Shown: positions 1-8,472 of the stretch, piece by piece | How the letters are laid out: each line of letters starts with the position of its first letter | Position numbering within the stretch: the first letter of the stretch is position 1 | DNA from: UBA11346 sp038203025 | GTDB taxonomy: Bacteria > Planctomycetota > UBA11346 | Assembly: GCA_038203025.1 (NCBI GenBank) | Contig: JBBREK010000032.1 | Location: 1-25,336, forward strand | DNA length: 25,336 bases | Direction: 5' to 3' | Position numbers and translations under genes: made by a program | The notes under the pieces: model-generated | Database searches by the model: none | The model's input: the letters and a program-made list of their open reading frames with translations, nothing else | Told to the model about the DNA's origin: nothing

Positions 1-449
1 CATCGGGCCTCACCGTCGACTGGCCGCGCTACCTGGGGACGTGGTACGAAGTCGCCCGCTTCGACCACAGCTTCGAGCGGGGCCTGGTCGCCACCACGGC
101 CACCTACAGCACGTTACCCGACGGCCGGATCGCCGTGCTCAATGCCGGACGGAAGGGAACCCTCGATGGAGCCCCGTCATCCGCCCAAGCAAAGGCCCGC
201 ATCACCGGCCCGGCGGAACTCGCGGTCACCTTCTTCTGGCCGTTCAGCGGTTCCTATCGCGTCCTGGCCCTGGCCGACGACTACCGCTGGGTCGTGGTGG
301 GCTCCTCGACGATGTCCTACCTGTGGTTCCTGCATCGATCCCCGCAAGCCCCAGCAGCGGACTGGGCGGCAATGGAGCAGGCCGCGACGTCCTTCGGCTA
401 CGACCTCAGCGGCCTAATCCGGGTGAAGCAGACTGCCGCGGCACCATGA
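1..449 (+). CDS. blc: Blc-type bacterial lipocalin, 5' end outside the window
   Basis: The reading frame is open from base 3 and ends at TGA 447-449, leaving about 148 residues; the start and any lipoprotein signal lie left of the window. The visible part begins at the lipocalin signature, with YLGTWYEVARFDHSFERGL near the N-terminus, and continues with ATYSTLPDGRIAVLNAG, a VTFFWPFSGSYRVLAL strand pair, YLWFLHRSP and a C-terminal GYDLSGLI helix. These blocks follow the order seen in E. coli Blc. Members of that family are usually outer-membrane lipoproteins binding fatty acids or lysophospholipids in an eight-stranded barrel. Location and ligand here are inferred from the family. The family call is secure from sequence. 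Confidence 0.93.
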   Translation, partial: SGLTVDWPRYLGTWYEVARFDHSFERGLVATTATYSTLPDGRIAVLNAGRKGTLDGAPSSAQAKARITGPAELAVTFFWPFSGSYRVLALADDYRWVVVGSSTMSYLWFLHRSPQAPAADWAAMEQAATSFGYDLSGLIRVKQTAAAP

Positions 450-481
450 GTGCCATGGCACCGGCTGCGCTACAGGACGCA

Positions 482-509
482 CTGGCAGCTGGCAGCTCGA
501 CGCTCGACC
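482..509. repeat. Four-unit 7-base tandem array
   Basis: Two copies of CTGGCAG (482-495) are followed in the same phase by CTCGACG and CTCGACC. CTCGACG differs by one base from the CTCGTCG unit of the large array at 16366-16491. It lies in the 157-base spacer between the lipocalin stop and tmRNA, where no gene is seen. It is short, so it counts mainly together with the other heptamer arrays. Confidence 0.5.
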
Positions 510-558
510 TCATTGCCACATACGCGCGGGCCGCGCGCGGCCCCAGGGAAGCACAATA

Positions 559-588
559 CAATAACCCGCGGAAAACCGCGGGTTATTG
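559..588 (-). terminator. Strong hairpin downstream of tmRNA, possibly bidirectional
   Basis: A perfect 13-bp inverted repeat (559-571 with 576-588, around AATAACCCGCGG) encloses a 4-base loop. It lies 18 bases past the tmRNA 3' CCA on the minus strand and about 110 bases after the lipocalin stop on the plus strand, so it could end both transcripts. On the minus strand it is followed by TATTGTGCTT, not a clean T run, so intrinsic termination is likely but not certain. Confidence 0.75.
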
Positions 589-606
589 ATGGGCCCACAT
601 GGGCCG

Positions 607-963
<357 letters not shown>

Positions 964-1035
964 ATATATCTTTGTCAACACACGCAGTATCGTGCTTGGG
1001 TCGGCAGGGGAAAGCGACAAGCGGGGGCGGGACTG

Positions 1036-1084
1036 GCGGCCAGCGGCCAGCGGCCAGCGGCCAGCCAGCCCGTCCGTCCGTCCG
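1036..1084. repeat. 7-base tandem array (GCGGCCA x4) followed by a CGTC tract
   Basis: Four exact copies of GCGGCCA occupy 1036-1063, followed by degenerate GCCAGCC and then three copies of CGTC (1071-1084). The array sits in the 164-base spacer between the divergently transcribed tmRNA and the gene at 1128. No other gene is visible in that spacer. The period matches the other heptamer arrays here although the unit differs. Confidence 0.7.
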
Positions 1085-1127
1085 CCGCCCCCTACCAATC
1101 CCCCGCCCATCGGCATACTTGCTCGTC

Positions 1128-1973
1128 ATGTCCAAGGGTGCCGTTCTCGATGAGTCCTTCATCGCCGCCGCCGGGCTCAGCGAACAGTTGCTGACCCTGG
1201 CCAGCTCGATCGAGAACAAGCATCACGAGGTGCTGCAGGAACCGATGTTCCACGTGCGCAGCCAGGAGATCGAGGAGGTCATCTACCTCGAACGCAAGTA
1301 CGTCTTCGACAACCAAGTCTCAATCCGCGCCCACTACGGCAAGGGCGAGAAGGTGCTGGTGTGGCTGCAACGCTCGCTGCGCCAGCCGCCGCACGATGCG
1401 CATGCGGCCATGGTCGAAGTGCTGATGGCGCGTGAGTTCTTCATGCTCGGGGACTGGCGCGAGTTCCAGCGCTTCCGCCAGTTCGTCAAAAGCCAACGCA
1501 TCCTCGACGCCGGGGCGCGCCAGTGGATCACCGACAACCACGTCAAATTCAAGGATCTGGCCCAGACCGAGGACGGCATTGAGCGGATCCTCGACTCGCT
1601 CGGGGCGATCGCCGAATGGCCCGACCTCGACGGCCAGGACCAAGGCGAGAGCCGCACCACCCTGGAACTGATCGCCAAGACCTACTCGCGCTCGCTGGCC
1701 CCGGTCCGCGCCAGCGCCCTGCTGTCGCCGGCCCTGCTGCTGCGTGCCCCCGACACGCGCTTCAATATCTTCCGCCTGTTCTCCTTCGTCGAGGATCCGG
1801 AAAATGGCCCGATGAGCCTGATCCGCTTCCTCAAGGCCCTCGGCAAGGCGACCGACGACCCCCGGATCGTCGAGCTGACCGGCTCGCTTAAGACCAGCCG
1901 GGACATCTCCCGGGCCTTCGCCGCCCTGCGCAGCGTCCTGCTGTCGCGTAAACCGCCCTCCGATCCCGCCTGA
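1128..1973 (+). CDS. Conserved-looking hypothetical protein, 281 aa
   Basis: I do not recognise this family. The frame is open further upstream, but that part reads through the heptamer array in low-complexity Pro/Arg/Ala, whereas natural-looking sequence begins at ATG 1128 (MSKGAVLDESFIAAAG). A CATACT hexamer lies 8 bases before that ATG and no Shine-Dalgarno is seen. The protein looks soluble and mainly helical, with no signal peptide or membrane segment. Notable blocks are IEEVIYLERKYVFDNQVSIRA, KVLVWLQRSL, a segment rich in Arg/Phe/Gln around WREFQRFRQFVKSQR, and RFNIFRLFSFVEDPENG. No catalytic motif is evident. It ends 69 bases before the coiled-coil gene on the same strand, so the two may be co-transcribed. 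Confidence 0.8.
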   Translation: MSKGAVLDESFIAAAGLSEQLLTLASSIENKHHEVLQEPMFHVRSQEIEEVIYLERKYVFDNQVSIRAHYGKGEKVLVWLQRSLRQPPHDAHAAMVEVLMAREFFMLGDWREFQRFRQFVKSQRILDAGARQWITDNHVKFKDLAQTEDGIERILDSLGAIAEWPDLDGQDQGESRTTLELIAKTYSRSLAPVRASALLSPALLLRAPDTRFNIFRLFSFVEDPENGPMSLIRFLKALGKATDDPRIVELTGSLKTSRDISRAFAALRSVLLSRKPPSDPA

Positions 1974-2042
1974 CCCACTGGTGCCCGCGGGGCGATCTGG
2001 CCCTTTGCACCCTTGCGGTCCAGGCATACACCCACGGGGCCG

Positions 2043-4301
2043 ATGCTCACCCCTCCTCCTCCCGAACTCGCAGCCGCCGCCAAACGCATCGCCGCGCTCG
2101 AGGCCGATGTTGCCAACCTCCGTCGGGGCATGGTCCAGCAACTGACCGCCACCGGGCGGCTGGTGCAGCAGGCCCTGGCCCTGGACGAGCAACACTTTGC
2201 CGGCCGCTTCCTCTCCGGGCGCCAGCCCAACCCGCAGGAAGAGCTGGGCATCGCTGCCGACATCCTCGCCGCCGCCACCGCCGAGTTGGACAAGCGCGGT
2301 AGCGCCGGTGGGGGCGGCGCCCCAGCCGTCGCCGGCACGGCGATGACCGAAGTGCTGCGCTCCGAGCTGGTCGCCCGCGAGGGCGAGCTGGCCGAGCTGC
2401 GCCGACAGACGCGCGAGCTACAGGAGGAGCACGCCGCCATCGTCGCCGGCCTGCAGACCCGCGTCGACCAGGCCGAAGAACGTGCATCCTCCGCCGAAAG
2501 TGGAGCCACCAGCGACTCCGAGGCGGTGCTGCGCGCCGACCGCGCCGAGGCCCTCGGTTTGTGCTCGGAATTGCTGCGCGTTATCCAGTCTGCCCCTGCC
2601 GGCGGCGACGACGTCCAGATCACCCTCGGCATACTGCAGGACGCGCTCACCGAAGAGGGCGGGCTGGGCACGGTGTGCCAGGCCGCCGAATCTGCGCTGG
2701 TATCGTGGGCCGAGGCGCTGATGGATTCGCTCGGCCAGGCCAAGGCGGCCACCGCCGGCCTCGACGGGCTGCGCGCCACCGCCGGCGAATGGCAGAAGCA
2801 GGCCGCCCAGCTGAAGGCCGAGCTCGACAAGTCCCGCGCTGATGCCGCCAAGTCCCAGTCCGAAGCCAAGTCGACCACCGAGCGCTCCGGCATCATCGAG
2901 CGTGAGATCACCAAACTGCAGTCCGAGCGCGAGACCCTGGTCCGCGACCTCGAACGCCTGCGGGTCGAACTCGGCGAACAGCGCCGCGCTGCCCTCGAGG
3001 CGAACATGGCGCGCACCCGCGACCGCCAGGAGACCGAAGCCTTCCGCGCCAAGTCCAAAGATGAGTCCGAGCAGACCATGGCCAAGGCCCTGGCCGACGT
3101 CGCCGAGTCCACCCAGCTTGCCGCCCAGGCGGTCGCCGAGCGCGACCAGCTGCAGGGCCGGCTGAGCAACATCCAAGAGCGCTTCGACCGGCTAGAGGCC
3201 GAGCGCGAACGCACCGGCACCGAGCTGGCCGCCCTGCGTCGCGAACTCGACAACGCCCGCGCCGCCAACGAGGCCGGTCAGACCCAGGCCGCGAGGAGCG
3301 CCCAGCAGCTGGCCGCCCTGCAGGAAGAAGTCCCCGGTCTGCGCAAGGACCTCGCCGCCGCCCGCTCGGAGGCCGAGGCCGCGAGCATGCGCGAGCGCTC
3401 CGGCGCCGAGCGCTCCGCCAAGCTGCAGGCCGAGCGCGACCAGCTGGTCTCCGAGCGTGAGCGCGCCCTGGCCGACGTCGGCACCCTGCGCCGCGACCTT
3501 GAGGCGATGCGCGGCGAACGAGACACCCTGCAGACTAAGGCCGCCGCTGCCGCCAAGCAGATTGAGACGCTGTCGCAAGAGCGCGACCGCCTGCGCGGCG
3601 AGGGTGACCGCCTGGGCAGCGAGGGATCGCAGCTGCGCAAGGAACTGGAAGCCGCCCGCGCCGCCAATGAGCGCACCGTCGGCGAGCGCGACACCCTGCG
3701 CAGCCGGGTCACCGCCGCCGACGGCACCGCCGAGGCGGCGATGCACGAGCGTGACCAGGCGCGTAGCCAGATCGCCAACGCCAACGCCGAGCGCGACCGC
3801 TTCCGCGCCGCGCTGGAGAACGCCCAGGAGGAGCGCGGCGCGCTGGCCCGTTCCAAGGACGAGATGGCCGCGCAGATGACCCTGCGCCTGACCGAGAGCA
3901 GCCGCCAGCTCGGCGAGCACAAGCAGGTCCAGGCGCGCCTGGCGAGCGAGAACGAGCGCCTGACCCAGGAGAACGACCTGCTCAACAAGGCTGCCGAGCG
4001 CGGCAAGACCGACGTCGCCGAGCTCAAGCGCCGGGCCGAGGCCGCCGCCCAGGATCGCCGTCGGCTGGACGACGCCGAGACCAAGGCTGTTGCCGCCGAG
4101 AACCACGTCGCCGAGATCGAGCGCCGGACACAGACTGCGCTGGCCGAACGCGACACCCAGATCGCCCAGGCGATCATGGAGGTCAAGCGCCTCGGCGGAG
4201 AAGTCGAGCTGCTGAAGAAGCGCTACCAGACCGCCATCGAACTGGTCAAGGCCGCCAAGGTCGCGGTCGAACGGGCGAAGGCCGCCCAGCCTGCAGCCTG
4301 A
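2043..4301 (+). CDS. Large cytoplasmic coiled-coil protein, 752 aa
   Basis: The protein is almost entirely coiled coil, rich in Ala, Glu, Arg, Leu and Gln. A short coil at about 8-40 (AKRIAALEADVANLRR) is followed by a Gly/Ala linker near 85-95 and a second coil at about 100-150. A less repetitive helical stretch follows at 165-230 (LGLCSELLRVIQSAP and GILQDALTEEG). From about 230 a near-continuous coil of some 500 residues carries many ERDxLR/ERERxL repeats. There is no Walker motif, hinge, signal peptide or membrane span, so it is not an SMC ATPase. ATG 2043 is preferred over an in-frame TTG at 2013. Role unknown; a scaffold or filament-like function is only a guess. Long antisense open frames here are composition shadows. 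Confidence 0.88.
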   Translation: MLTPPPPELAAAAKRIAALEADVANLRRGMVQQLTATGRLVQQALALDEQHFAGRFLSGRQPNPQEELGIAADILAAATAELDKRGSAGGGGAPAVAGTAMTEVLRSELVAREGELAELRRQTRELQEEHAAIVAGLQTRVDQAEERASSAESGATSDSEAVLRADRAEALGLCSELLRVIQSAPAGGDDVQITLGILQDALTEEGGLGTVCQAAESALVSWAEALMDSLGQAKAATAGLDGLRATAGEWQKQAAQLKAELDKSRADAAKSQSEAKSTTERSGIIEREITKLQSERETLVRDLERLRVELGEQRRAALEANMARTRDRQETEAFRAKSKDESEQTMAKALADVAESTQLAAQAVAERDQLQGRLSNIQERFDRLEAERERTGTELAALRRELDNARAANEAGQTQAARSAQQLAALQEEVPGLRKDLAAARSEAEAASMRERSGAERSAKLQAERDQLVSERERALADVGTLRRDLEAMRGERDTLQTKAAAAAKQIETLSQERDRLRGEGDRLGSEGSQLRKELEAARAANERTVGERDTLRSRVTAADGTAEAAMHERDQARSQIANANAERDRFRAALENAQEERGALARSKDEMAAQMTLRLTESSRQLGEHKQVQARLASENERLTQENDLLNKAAERGKTDVAELKRRAEAAAQDRRRLDDAETKAVAAENHVAEIERRTQTALAERDTQIAQAIMEVKRLGGEVELLKKRYQTAIELVKAAKVAVERAKAAQPAA

Positions 4302-4303
4302 CG

Positions 4304-4316
4304 CCCCGGCACGGGG
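4304..4316 (+). terminator. Short GC hairpin just after the coiled-coil gene
   Basis: CCCCG-GCA-CGGGG forms a perfect 5-bp stem two bases after the stop codon, followed by GGCACCTTACT without a T run. It could be the 3' end of the coiled-coil transcript. A similar stop-adjacent triloop hairpin follows the beta-mannosidase gene. Confidence 0.4.
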
Positions 4317-4336
4317 GGCACCTTACTGGCGTAGTG

Positions 4337-4453
4337 GGTTCGCGGTTCGGGGTTGCGGCCAAACACACCGTGCGAAACAACGCGCCTCAACCATCCAGTT
4401 CCTTGGAATAGCCACCGAACACGCGTATGGTCAGGTCAAACCGCGAACCGCGA
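4337..4453. repeat. Inverted pair of 7-base arrays between convergent genes
   Basis: The left arm reads GGTTCGC GGTTCGG GGTTGCG (4337-4357); the right arm reads AAACCGC GAACCGC (4438-4451). Bases 4340-4354 and 4439-4453 are complementary at 14 of 15 positions, with an 84-base centre in which nothing else is recognised. The element fills most of the 161-base spacer between the convergent coiled-coil and VWA genes, where a bidirectional terminator would be expected. The units match those at 11900-12006 and 21770-21790. Confidence 0.7.
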
Positions 4454-4462
4454 TTTCCAAAA

Positions 4463-6610
4463 TTACGGCAGCCGGTTGCGCCGCCGGATAGCCCAGTCGG
4501 CGCCAAGCAGCGTCACCACCAATGCCAATGCCCACCAGGTGTCCCACAGGCCGCGCTCGGCAGTGGCGCTTTCAGCATGGCCGAGGTCACGCGGTAGGGC
4601 CGCAAACAGGGCGTCGGCGCTATCGAAGACCTGGCCGCCGGTCGCTGCCGCCAAGGCGGCGAGGGCAGGGCGGTCGGCGCGCGGGTCGCGGCGCTCGTCC
4701 TCGCTCGGCACCACCAGCAGCTCGCCGGGTTCGACCCGGTCGGCGGCTACTCCGGCGGCGGTGGTGGCATTCCAGGTGCCGGGTGCCGGCGCACTCAGCC
4801 GACCGGCGAAGCCACGGCCGCGGCGGGTCAGGGCCACCACCAGCTCGGCGCCGTCGGGACCGCTCAGGCGGATCGACGCCTGCTCGGGCAGGTCTATCTC
4901 CAGGCCCGGCGCCGGCACCAGATCGATGGCGACCGGCTCACCCGGGCTGGCGCGGCGCGGGCTGGCGGTGACGCGCCACGGGCGCGAACCGGCGCGACGA
5001 CCGGCAGCTGCGTAGCGCAGCAGCTGGCTGTGGAAGCGATGCAGATAGCGGTCGCCGACTCCGCGCCGCCAACGCCAGATGTCGTCGGCGAGGATGATGA
5101 TGGCGCGGCCGGCGCCGGCGGCGCGCGCCACCACCAGCGGGGCGCCGTCCTGGTCGGTAGCCAGCACCTCGGAACCTGGCCGCGGATCGGCGGGGGCGGC
5201 GCCGAGCAGCGGGGCAAGCTCGGCCCACGGCGTGCCGCCGCTGTCGAGCAGGCCCAGCGCCTCGGCCAGCGGCGTGCGCACCAGACGGCGGGCGGTCTGC
5301 TCGCGATAGCCGCGCGCCACCGCCGTGGCATCGGGCAGCATCACCGGCAGCAACTCGGCCAGCGGACTGCGCGCCCAGCCGGCGGCGGCCCCGGTTTCGC
5401 CCGGAATGAGGATGAGGCCGGCGCCATCCTGGCGCACGTGCCGGGCCAGGGCGGTGAGGTCGGCGTCGCGGAAGGCCTCGGGTCCGAGATCACCGAGGAT
5501 GATGGCATCGTAGGCGGCGAGGTCGGCGGCCGACATCGGCAGGCGGTCGGGACCGTCCGCGCCCCAGCGCCGCCAGCGCTGGTCGGCGAGATAGGCATGC
5601 AGGGTGGCGCCGCTGTCGCGCTTGAGCGCCTCGCGCAGGTAGCGCATCTCGAAGCGTGGCTGGCGGTCGAGCAGGAGCACGCCAAGCCGGCGCTCCGCGA
5701 CCGTCACGCCCAGCTCCTGGCTGCGCACCAGACCGCCGGCGGTGGCGCGCACTACAATGTGCGCCTCGCCCTCCTTGCGGAAGGTGGCGCCCAGACGCGC
5801 CTCCAGCGCGTGCAGCACGTCGCCCTCGGGTGGCACCGTCACATCGGCTTGGTCGATCACCGCGCCATCAAGCAGCAGCTCGACGTGCACCGGCCCGGCC
5901 GGCAGGGCGCGCACTGACAGTCGCACCGTCACTGGTTCGAGTTCGTCGAGGGCGACCTCGCGGTTGACCGCCACTTCGTCGAGGAACAGCTCGGGATCGA
6001 GATGGTCGCCACCGGTGGCGAGGATGAGCAGACGCAGATCGCGGCCGCGCAGGCGCTCGGCGGTGGCGGCGAGAGTCGAGCCGGCGGTCGAGCGCCCGTC
6101 GCTGGCCATGACCAGGACGTCGGGACGGCGCTCGAGGGCGATCGTCGCCAGGGCGTCGCCCAGCGGACTGGTCCGTCCCTCGGCGGTGGGCCCGGTGTTC
6201 AGCTGGGTGGTCGCATCGTCGAGCGCGAAGGCGGCGACGCGCATGCGCCGGGCGGTCTGCTCGGTGCGCAGGCGTTCCAGCAGGGCCTCGGCAGCGGCGA
6301 TGCGCGTCGCGCCGCCGGGGCAGTCGCCGCGCGCCATCGAGGCACTGGTGTCGATGGCTACCGCCATCTCGCCGGGCAGGACGGTGACATCGGTGCGCGA
6401 TAGGGCCGGCCAGCCGAGCAGCAGGACCAGAACCGCCATGCCCAGGCTGCGGCAGATGCGGGCGAGCTGTCCAAGCGGGCCGGGCACGCACGGACCGTAC
6501 CAGCGCCACGCCGCCCAGGCGGCGACCGCCGCCGCCGCAACCAGTATGCCGATCTGCCACGGCTCGTCGCAGCGGGCGAAGGTGAACAGCGTCGAAGTGG
6601 CGTCAGCCAT
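4463..6610 (-). CDS. Membrane protein with VWA and glutamine-amidotransferase-like domains, 715 aa
   Basis: Two membrane segments near 20-37 and 55-70 precede a von Willebrand A domain whose MIDAS metal-binding motif is DTSAS at 87-91. A middle region (about 305-470) begins RLGVLLLDRQPRFEMRYLREA and contains YDAIILGDLGPEAF and GLILIPGE, matching the class I GATase-like fold found in COG5426-type VWA proteins; no GATase catalytic Cys-His pair is evident. A final membrane helix (LALVVTLLGADWAI) ends in RRRNRLP. GGAGG lies about 5 bases before ATG 6610. It overlaps the upstream BatA-like gene by 8 bases, so the two are translationally linked. Biochemical function is unknown; such pairs often lie near MoxR and DUF58 genes, which are absent here. 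Confidence 0.85.
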   Translation of the reverse strand: MADATSTLFTFARCDEPWQIGILVAAAAVAAWAAWRWYGPCVPGPLGQLARICRSLGMAVLVLLLGWPALSRTDVTVLPGEMAVAIDTSASMARGDCPGGATRIAAAEALLERLRTEQTARRMRVAAFALDDATTQLNTGPTAEGRTSPLGDALATIALERRPDVLVMASDGRSTAGSTLAATAERLRGRDLRLLILATGGDHLDPELFLDEVAVNREVALDELEPVTVRLSVRALPAGPVHVELLLDGAVIDQADVTVPPEGDVLHALEARLGATFRKEGEAHIVVRATAGGLVRSQELGVTVAERRLGVLLLDRQPRFEMRYLREALKRDSGATLHAYLADQRWRRWGADGPDRLPMSAADLAAYDAIILGDLGPEAFRDADLTALARHVRQDGAGLILIPGETGAAAGWARSPLAELLPVMLPDATAVARGYREQTARRLVRTPLAEALGLLDSGGTPWAELAPLLGAAPADPRPGSEVLATDQDGAPLVVARAAGAGRAIIILADDIWRWRRGVGDRYLHRFHSQLLRYAAAGRRAGSRPWRVTASPRRASPGEPVAIDLVPAPGLEIDLPEQASIRLSGPDGAELVVALTRRGRGFAGRLSAPAPGTWNATTAAGVAADRVEPGELLVVPSEDERRDPRADRPALAALAAATGGQVFDSADALFAALPRDLGHAESATAERGLWDTWWALALVVTLLGADWAIRRRNRLP

Positions 6611-8423
6611 GCGCGCCTCCGTAGCGACGCGCGGCCCAGGCCGCGACCGCCAGCTCGACCGCCCCGACCATCAGCGCCACGAGCAACAGCCACCAGCCGA
6701 GATCAAGGCCGGCACGCACCGGCATGGCCTCGGCGAGCGCCGTGTTGGTGCCGGGCGGCGGGGTGCCGCCGGTGCGCGCTTCGTCGGGATCGGGCAGGAC
6801 GACGACGACGCGGTCGCCGGCCATCCATGACCCCGGGGCCAGGGCCACACGCTCGCCGGCGGCGAGCGTGACCTGCACGCCGTCGCGGTCCAGGCGCAGA
6901 GCCTCGGACGCGGGCTGGCCGGCGATCCACGCCTGCGGGCTCTCGGCGGCAGCGGCGAGGCGGCGCACCGTGCGGCTTACCCACACCGGCACCGTGCCAC
7001 GCGCGGCGAAGTCCTGATCCTCGGCCAGAGGGTCGAGCTCGACGACCAACCAGCCACGCCCGGCCGGCATCGCTGCCACCACCGGCGCGGGACCGGCACG
7101 CAGCAGGACGCGGGCCGCCGACGGCAGGGCGGCGACGCGCACGCGTTCGCGGCGCACCGCGGCAAGCACCTCGTCGAGATCGGGTTCGCCGGCGGCGTAG
7201 GCCCCACCCGGCGTCTCGCCCTCGCGGCGTTCAAGACCGGGCGCCAGTCCGGCCAGCGCACTGTCGGACAGCAGCAGGTCGAGGTCGGCCCACAGCACGC
7301 CGCCACCGCGCACCCAGGCGGCAAGGCGCTGGGCATCGGCCACCGGCGTGCGCAGCAGCACAGCGCCACCGGCGGGCAGCGCGGCCCCGGCGAAGGCGCC
7401 GGGCGCGACGCGGCTCGCGGCCAAGCCGGTGTCGTCGGCGAGCAGGGCGGCGCCGGCGAAGTCGACCCCCTCGGAGACGACCAGGGCGGCGAGCGGCGGG
7501 CGTATGCGCAGCGGCACCTCCAGGGTGTCGTCGTAGGCCAGGCCGCCATCGTCGAGGACGACGCGCAAGGTGTGGACGCCGGCGCCCAGCGGCGGCAGCG
7601 GCGCGCGCAGTTCGCCACTGATGCGTTCAGCGATGCGTACCGGCGGCGCCCCGTCGATGCCCAGACGCACCGGCCCTGGCGGGCCGCCGACGCGCAGGCG
7701 CAGCTCGCCACCCTCGCCCGGACGCGGGTCACCGGCCTCGGGCACGCTGGCGATCCAGCGGTTGGGCGACGGCTCGCCAACGCACCAGCGGGCGGCGCGA
7801 CGGGCGATCTGGCTGCACACCGCCAGGGCGCGAGCGCCATCATCCTGCTGGAAGTCGGAGACCAGCAGCACATCGCAGCCCGGTTCCAGGCTGGCGCCGA
7901 GCGTGCCGGCGTCGGCGCCGTCGAGCCCACCGGGCAGCGGCAGGGCGGTCAGCCGGCCGAGGGCCTCAAGCACGGCGCCGCGAGCTCCGCTGGCGACCAG
8001 CTCGGTACCGTCGGCGCCACTGCGCTCGGCTGCGCCGACCGCGACCAGACTCCAGCGCGTGTACGGCAGATCGGCGGTGGCCAGGGCGGCCTGCGCCGCG
8101 GCCAACGGACCGCCATCATCGCCACGCGCGCCCATCGAGGCGCTGCGGTCAACGACGAGGACCAGATGGTCGCCGCCGCCGAGCCCGGGCAGCGACGGCC
8201 GCGCCACCGCCAGGGCAAGCACTGCAACGATCAGGCAGCGCAGGAACAGCAGCAGCCAGTTGGTCAGCTTCCATTTGCGGCTGGCCTCAAGGTGCGCCGC
8301 CGCCAGCCAGCGCATCGCCGCCCACGGCACCGGCCGCGGCTTCTGCCGCAACAGCAGATGGATGATGATGGGGACGGCGATGGCCGCGAGACCCCAGACC
8401 AATAGTGGATGCAGCAGGGTCAT
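6603..8423 (-). CDS. BatA-like membrane protein with VWA domain, 606 aa
   Basis: The N-terminus, LLHPLLVWGLAAIAVPIIIHLL followed by a basic stretch and a second helix (LTNWLLLFLRCLIVAVLALAVA), is the double-transmembrane region typical of BatA/aerotolerance-type proteins. A VWA domain follows, with the MIDAS motif DRSAS at 92-96. The large extracytoplasmic part (about 230-560) has beta-sandwich-like segments (PLGAGVHTLRVVLDDGG) and a Rossmann-like stretch near LAALVVSEGVDFAG. A C-terminal helix (LGWWLLLVALMVGAVELAVAAWA) re-enters the membrane. It sits immediately upstream of the second VWA gene and 49 bases after the hydrolase gene. In this family VWA domains are thought to mediate metal-dependent protein contacts; the actual role is unknown. 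Confidence 0.87.
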   Translation of the reverse strand: MTLLHPLLVWGLAAIAVPIIIHLLLRQKPRPVPWAAMRWLAAAHLEASRKWKLTNWLLLFLRCLIVAVLALAVARPSLPGLGGGDHLVLVVDRSASMGARGDDGGPLAAAQAALATADLPYTRWSLVAVGAAERSGADGTELVASGARGAVLEALGRLTALPLPGGLDGADAGTLGASLEPGCDVLLVSDFQQDDGARALAVCSQIARRAARWCVGEPSPNRWIASVPEAGDPRPGEGGELRLRVGGPPGPVRLGIDGAPPVRIAERISGELRAPLPPLGAGVHTLRVVLDDGGLAYDDTLEVPLRIRPPLAALVVSEGVDFAGAALLADDTGLAASRVAPGAFAGAALPAGGAVLLRTPVADAQRLAAWVRGGGVLWADLDLLLSDSALAGLAPGLERREGETPGGAYAAGEPDLDEVLAAVRRERVRVAALPSAARVLLRAGPAPVVAAMPAGRGWLVVELDPLAEDQDFAARGTVPVWVSRTVRRLAAAAESPQAWIAGQPASEALRLDRDGVQVTLAAGERVALAPGSWMAGDRVVVVLPDPDEARTGGTPPPGTNTALAEAMPVRAGLDLGWWLLLVALMVGAVELAVAAWAARRYGGAHG

Positions 8424-8440
8424 GGCGACACGCCTCGCAC

Positions 8441-8462
8441 CCGACGAGCTGGAGCTCGTCGG
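8441..8462. other. Perfect hairpin between hydrolase and BatA-like genes
   Basis: CCGACGAGCT-GG-AGCTCGTCGG is a perfect 22-base inverted repeat in the 49-base gap. No T tract follows on either strand. It could be an attenuator or RNA-processing site that sets different expression of the hydrolase and the VWA pair, or a protein-binding palindrome. Confidence 0.5.
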
Positions 8463-8472
8463 TCCCAGGGCC

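Noticed and set aside
971..978. TTGACA on the minus strand as the tmRNA -35 element
   Set aside because: It lies only about 10 bases from the tmRNA 5' end, too close for a -35 box of the mature end.
972..1127. Longer N-terminus for the gene at 1128
   Set aside because: It translates the heptamer array and CGTC tract into low-complexity Pro/Arg/Ala, and the tmRNA promoter must lie here.
1682..3268. 528-residue minus-strand open frame opposite the coiled-coil gene, with others of 250-300 residues
   Set aside because: GC-rich, repetitive codons of the plus-strand coiled coil keep antisense frames open; the products are Ser/Arg/Ala-rich and have no natural protein features.
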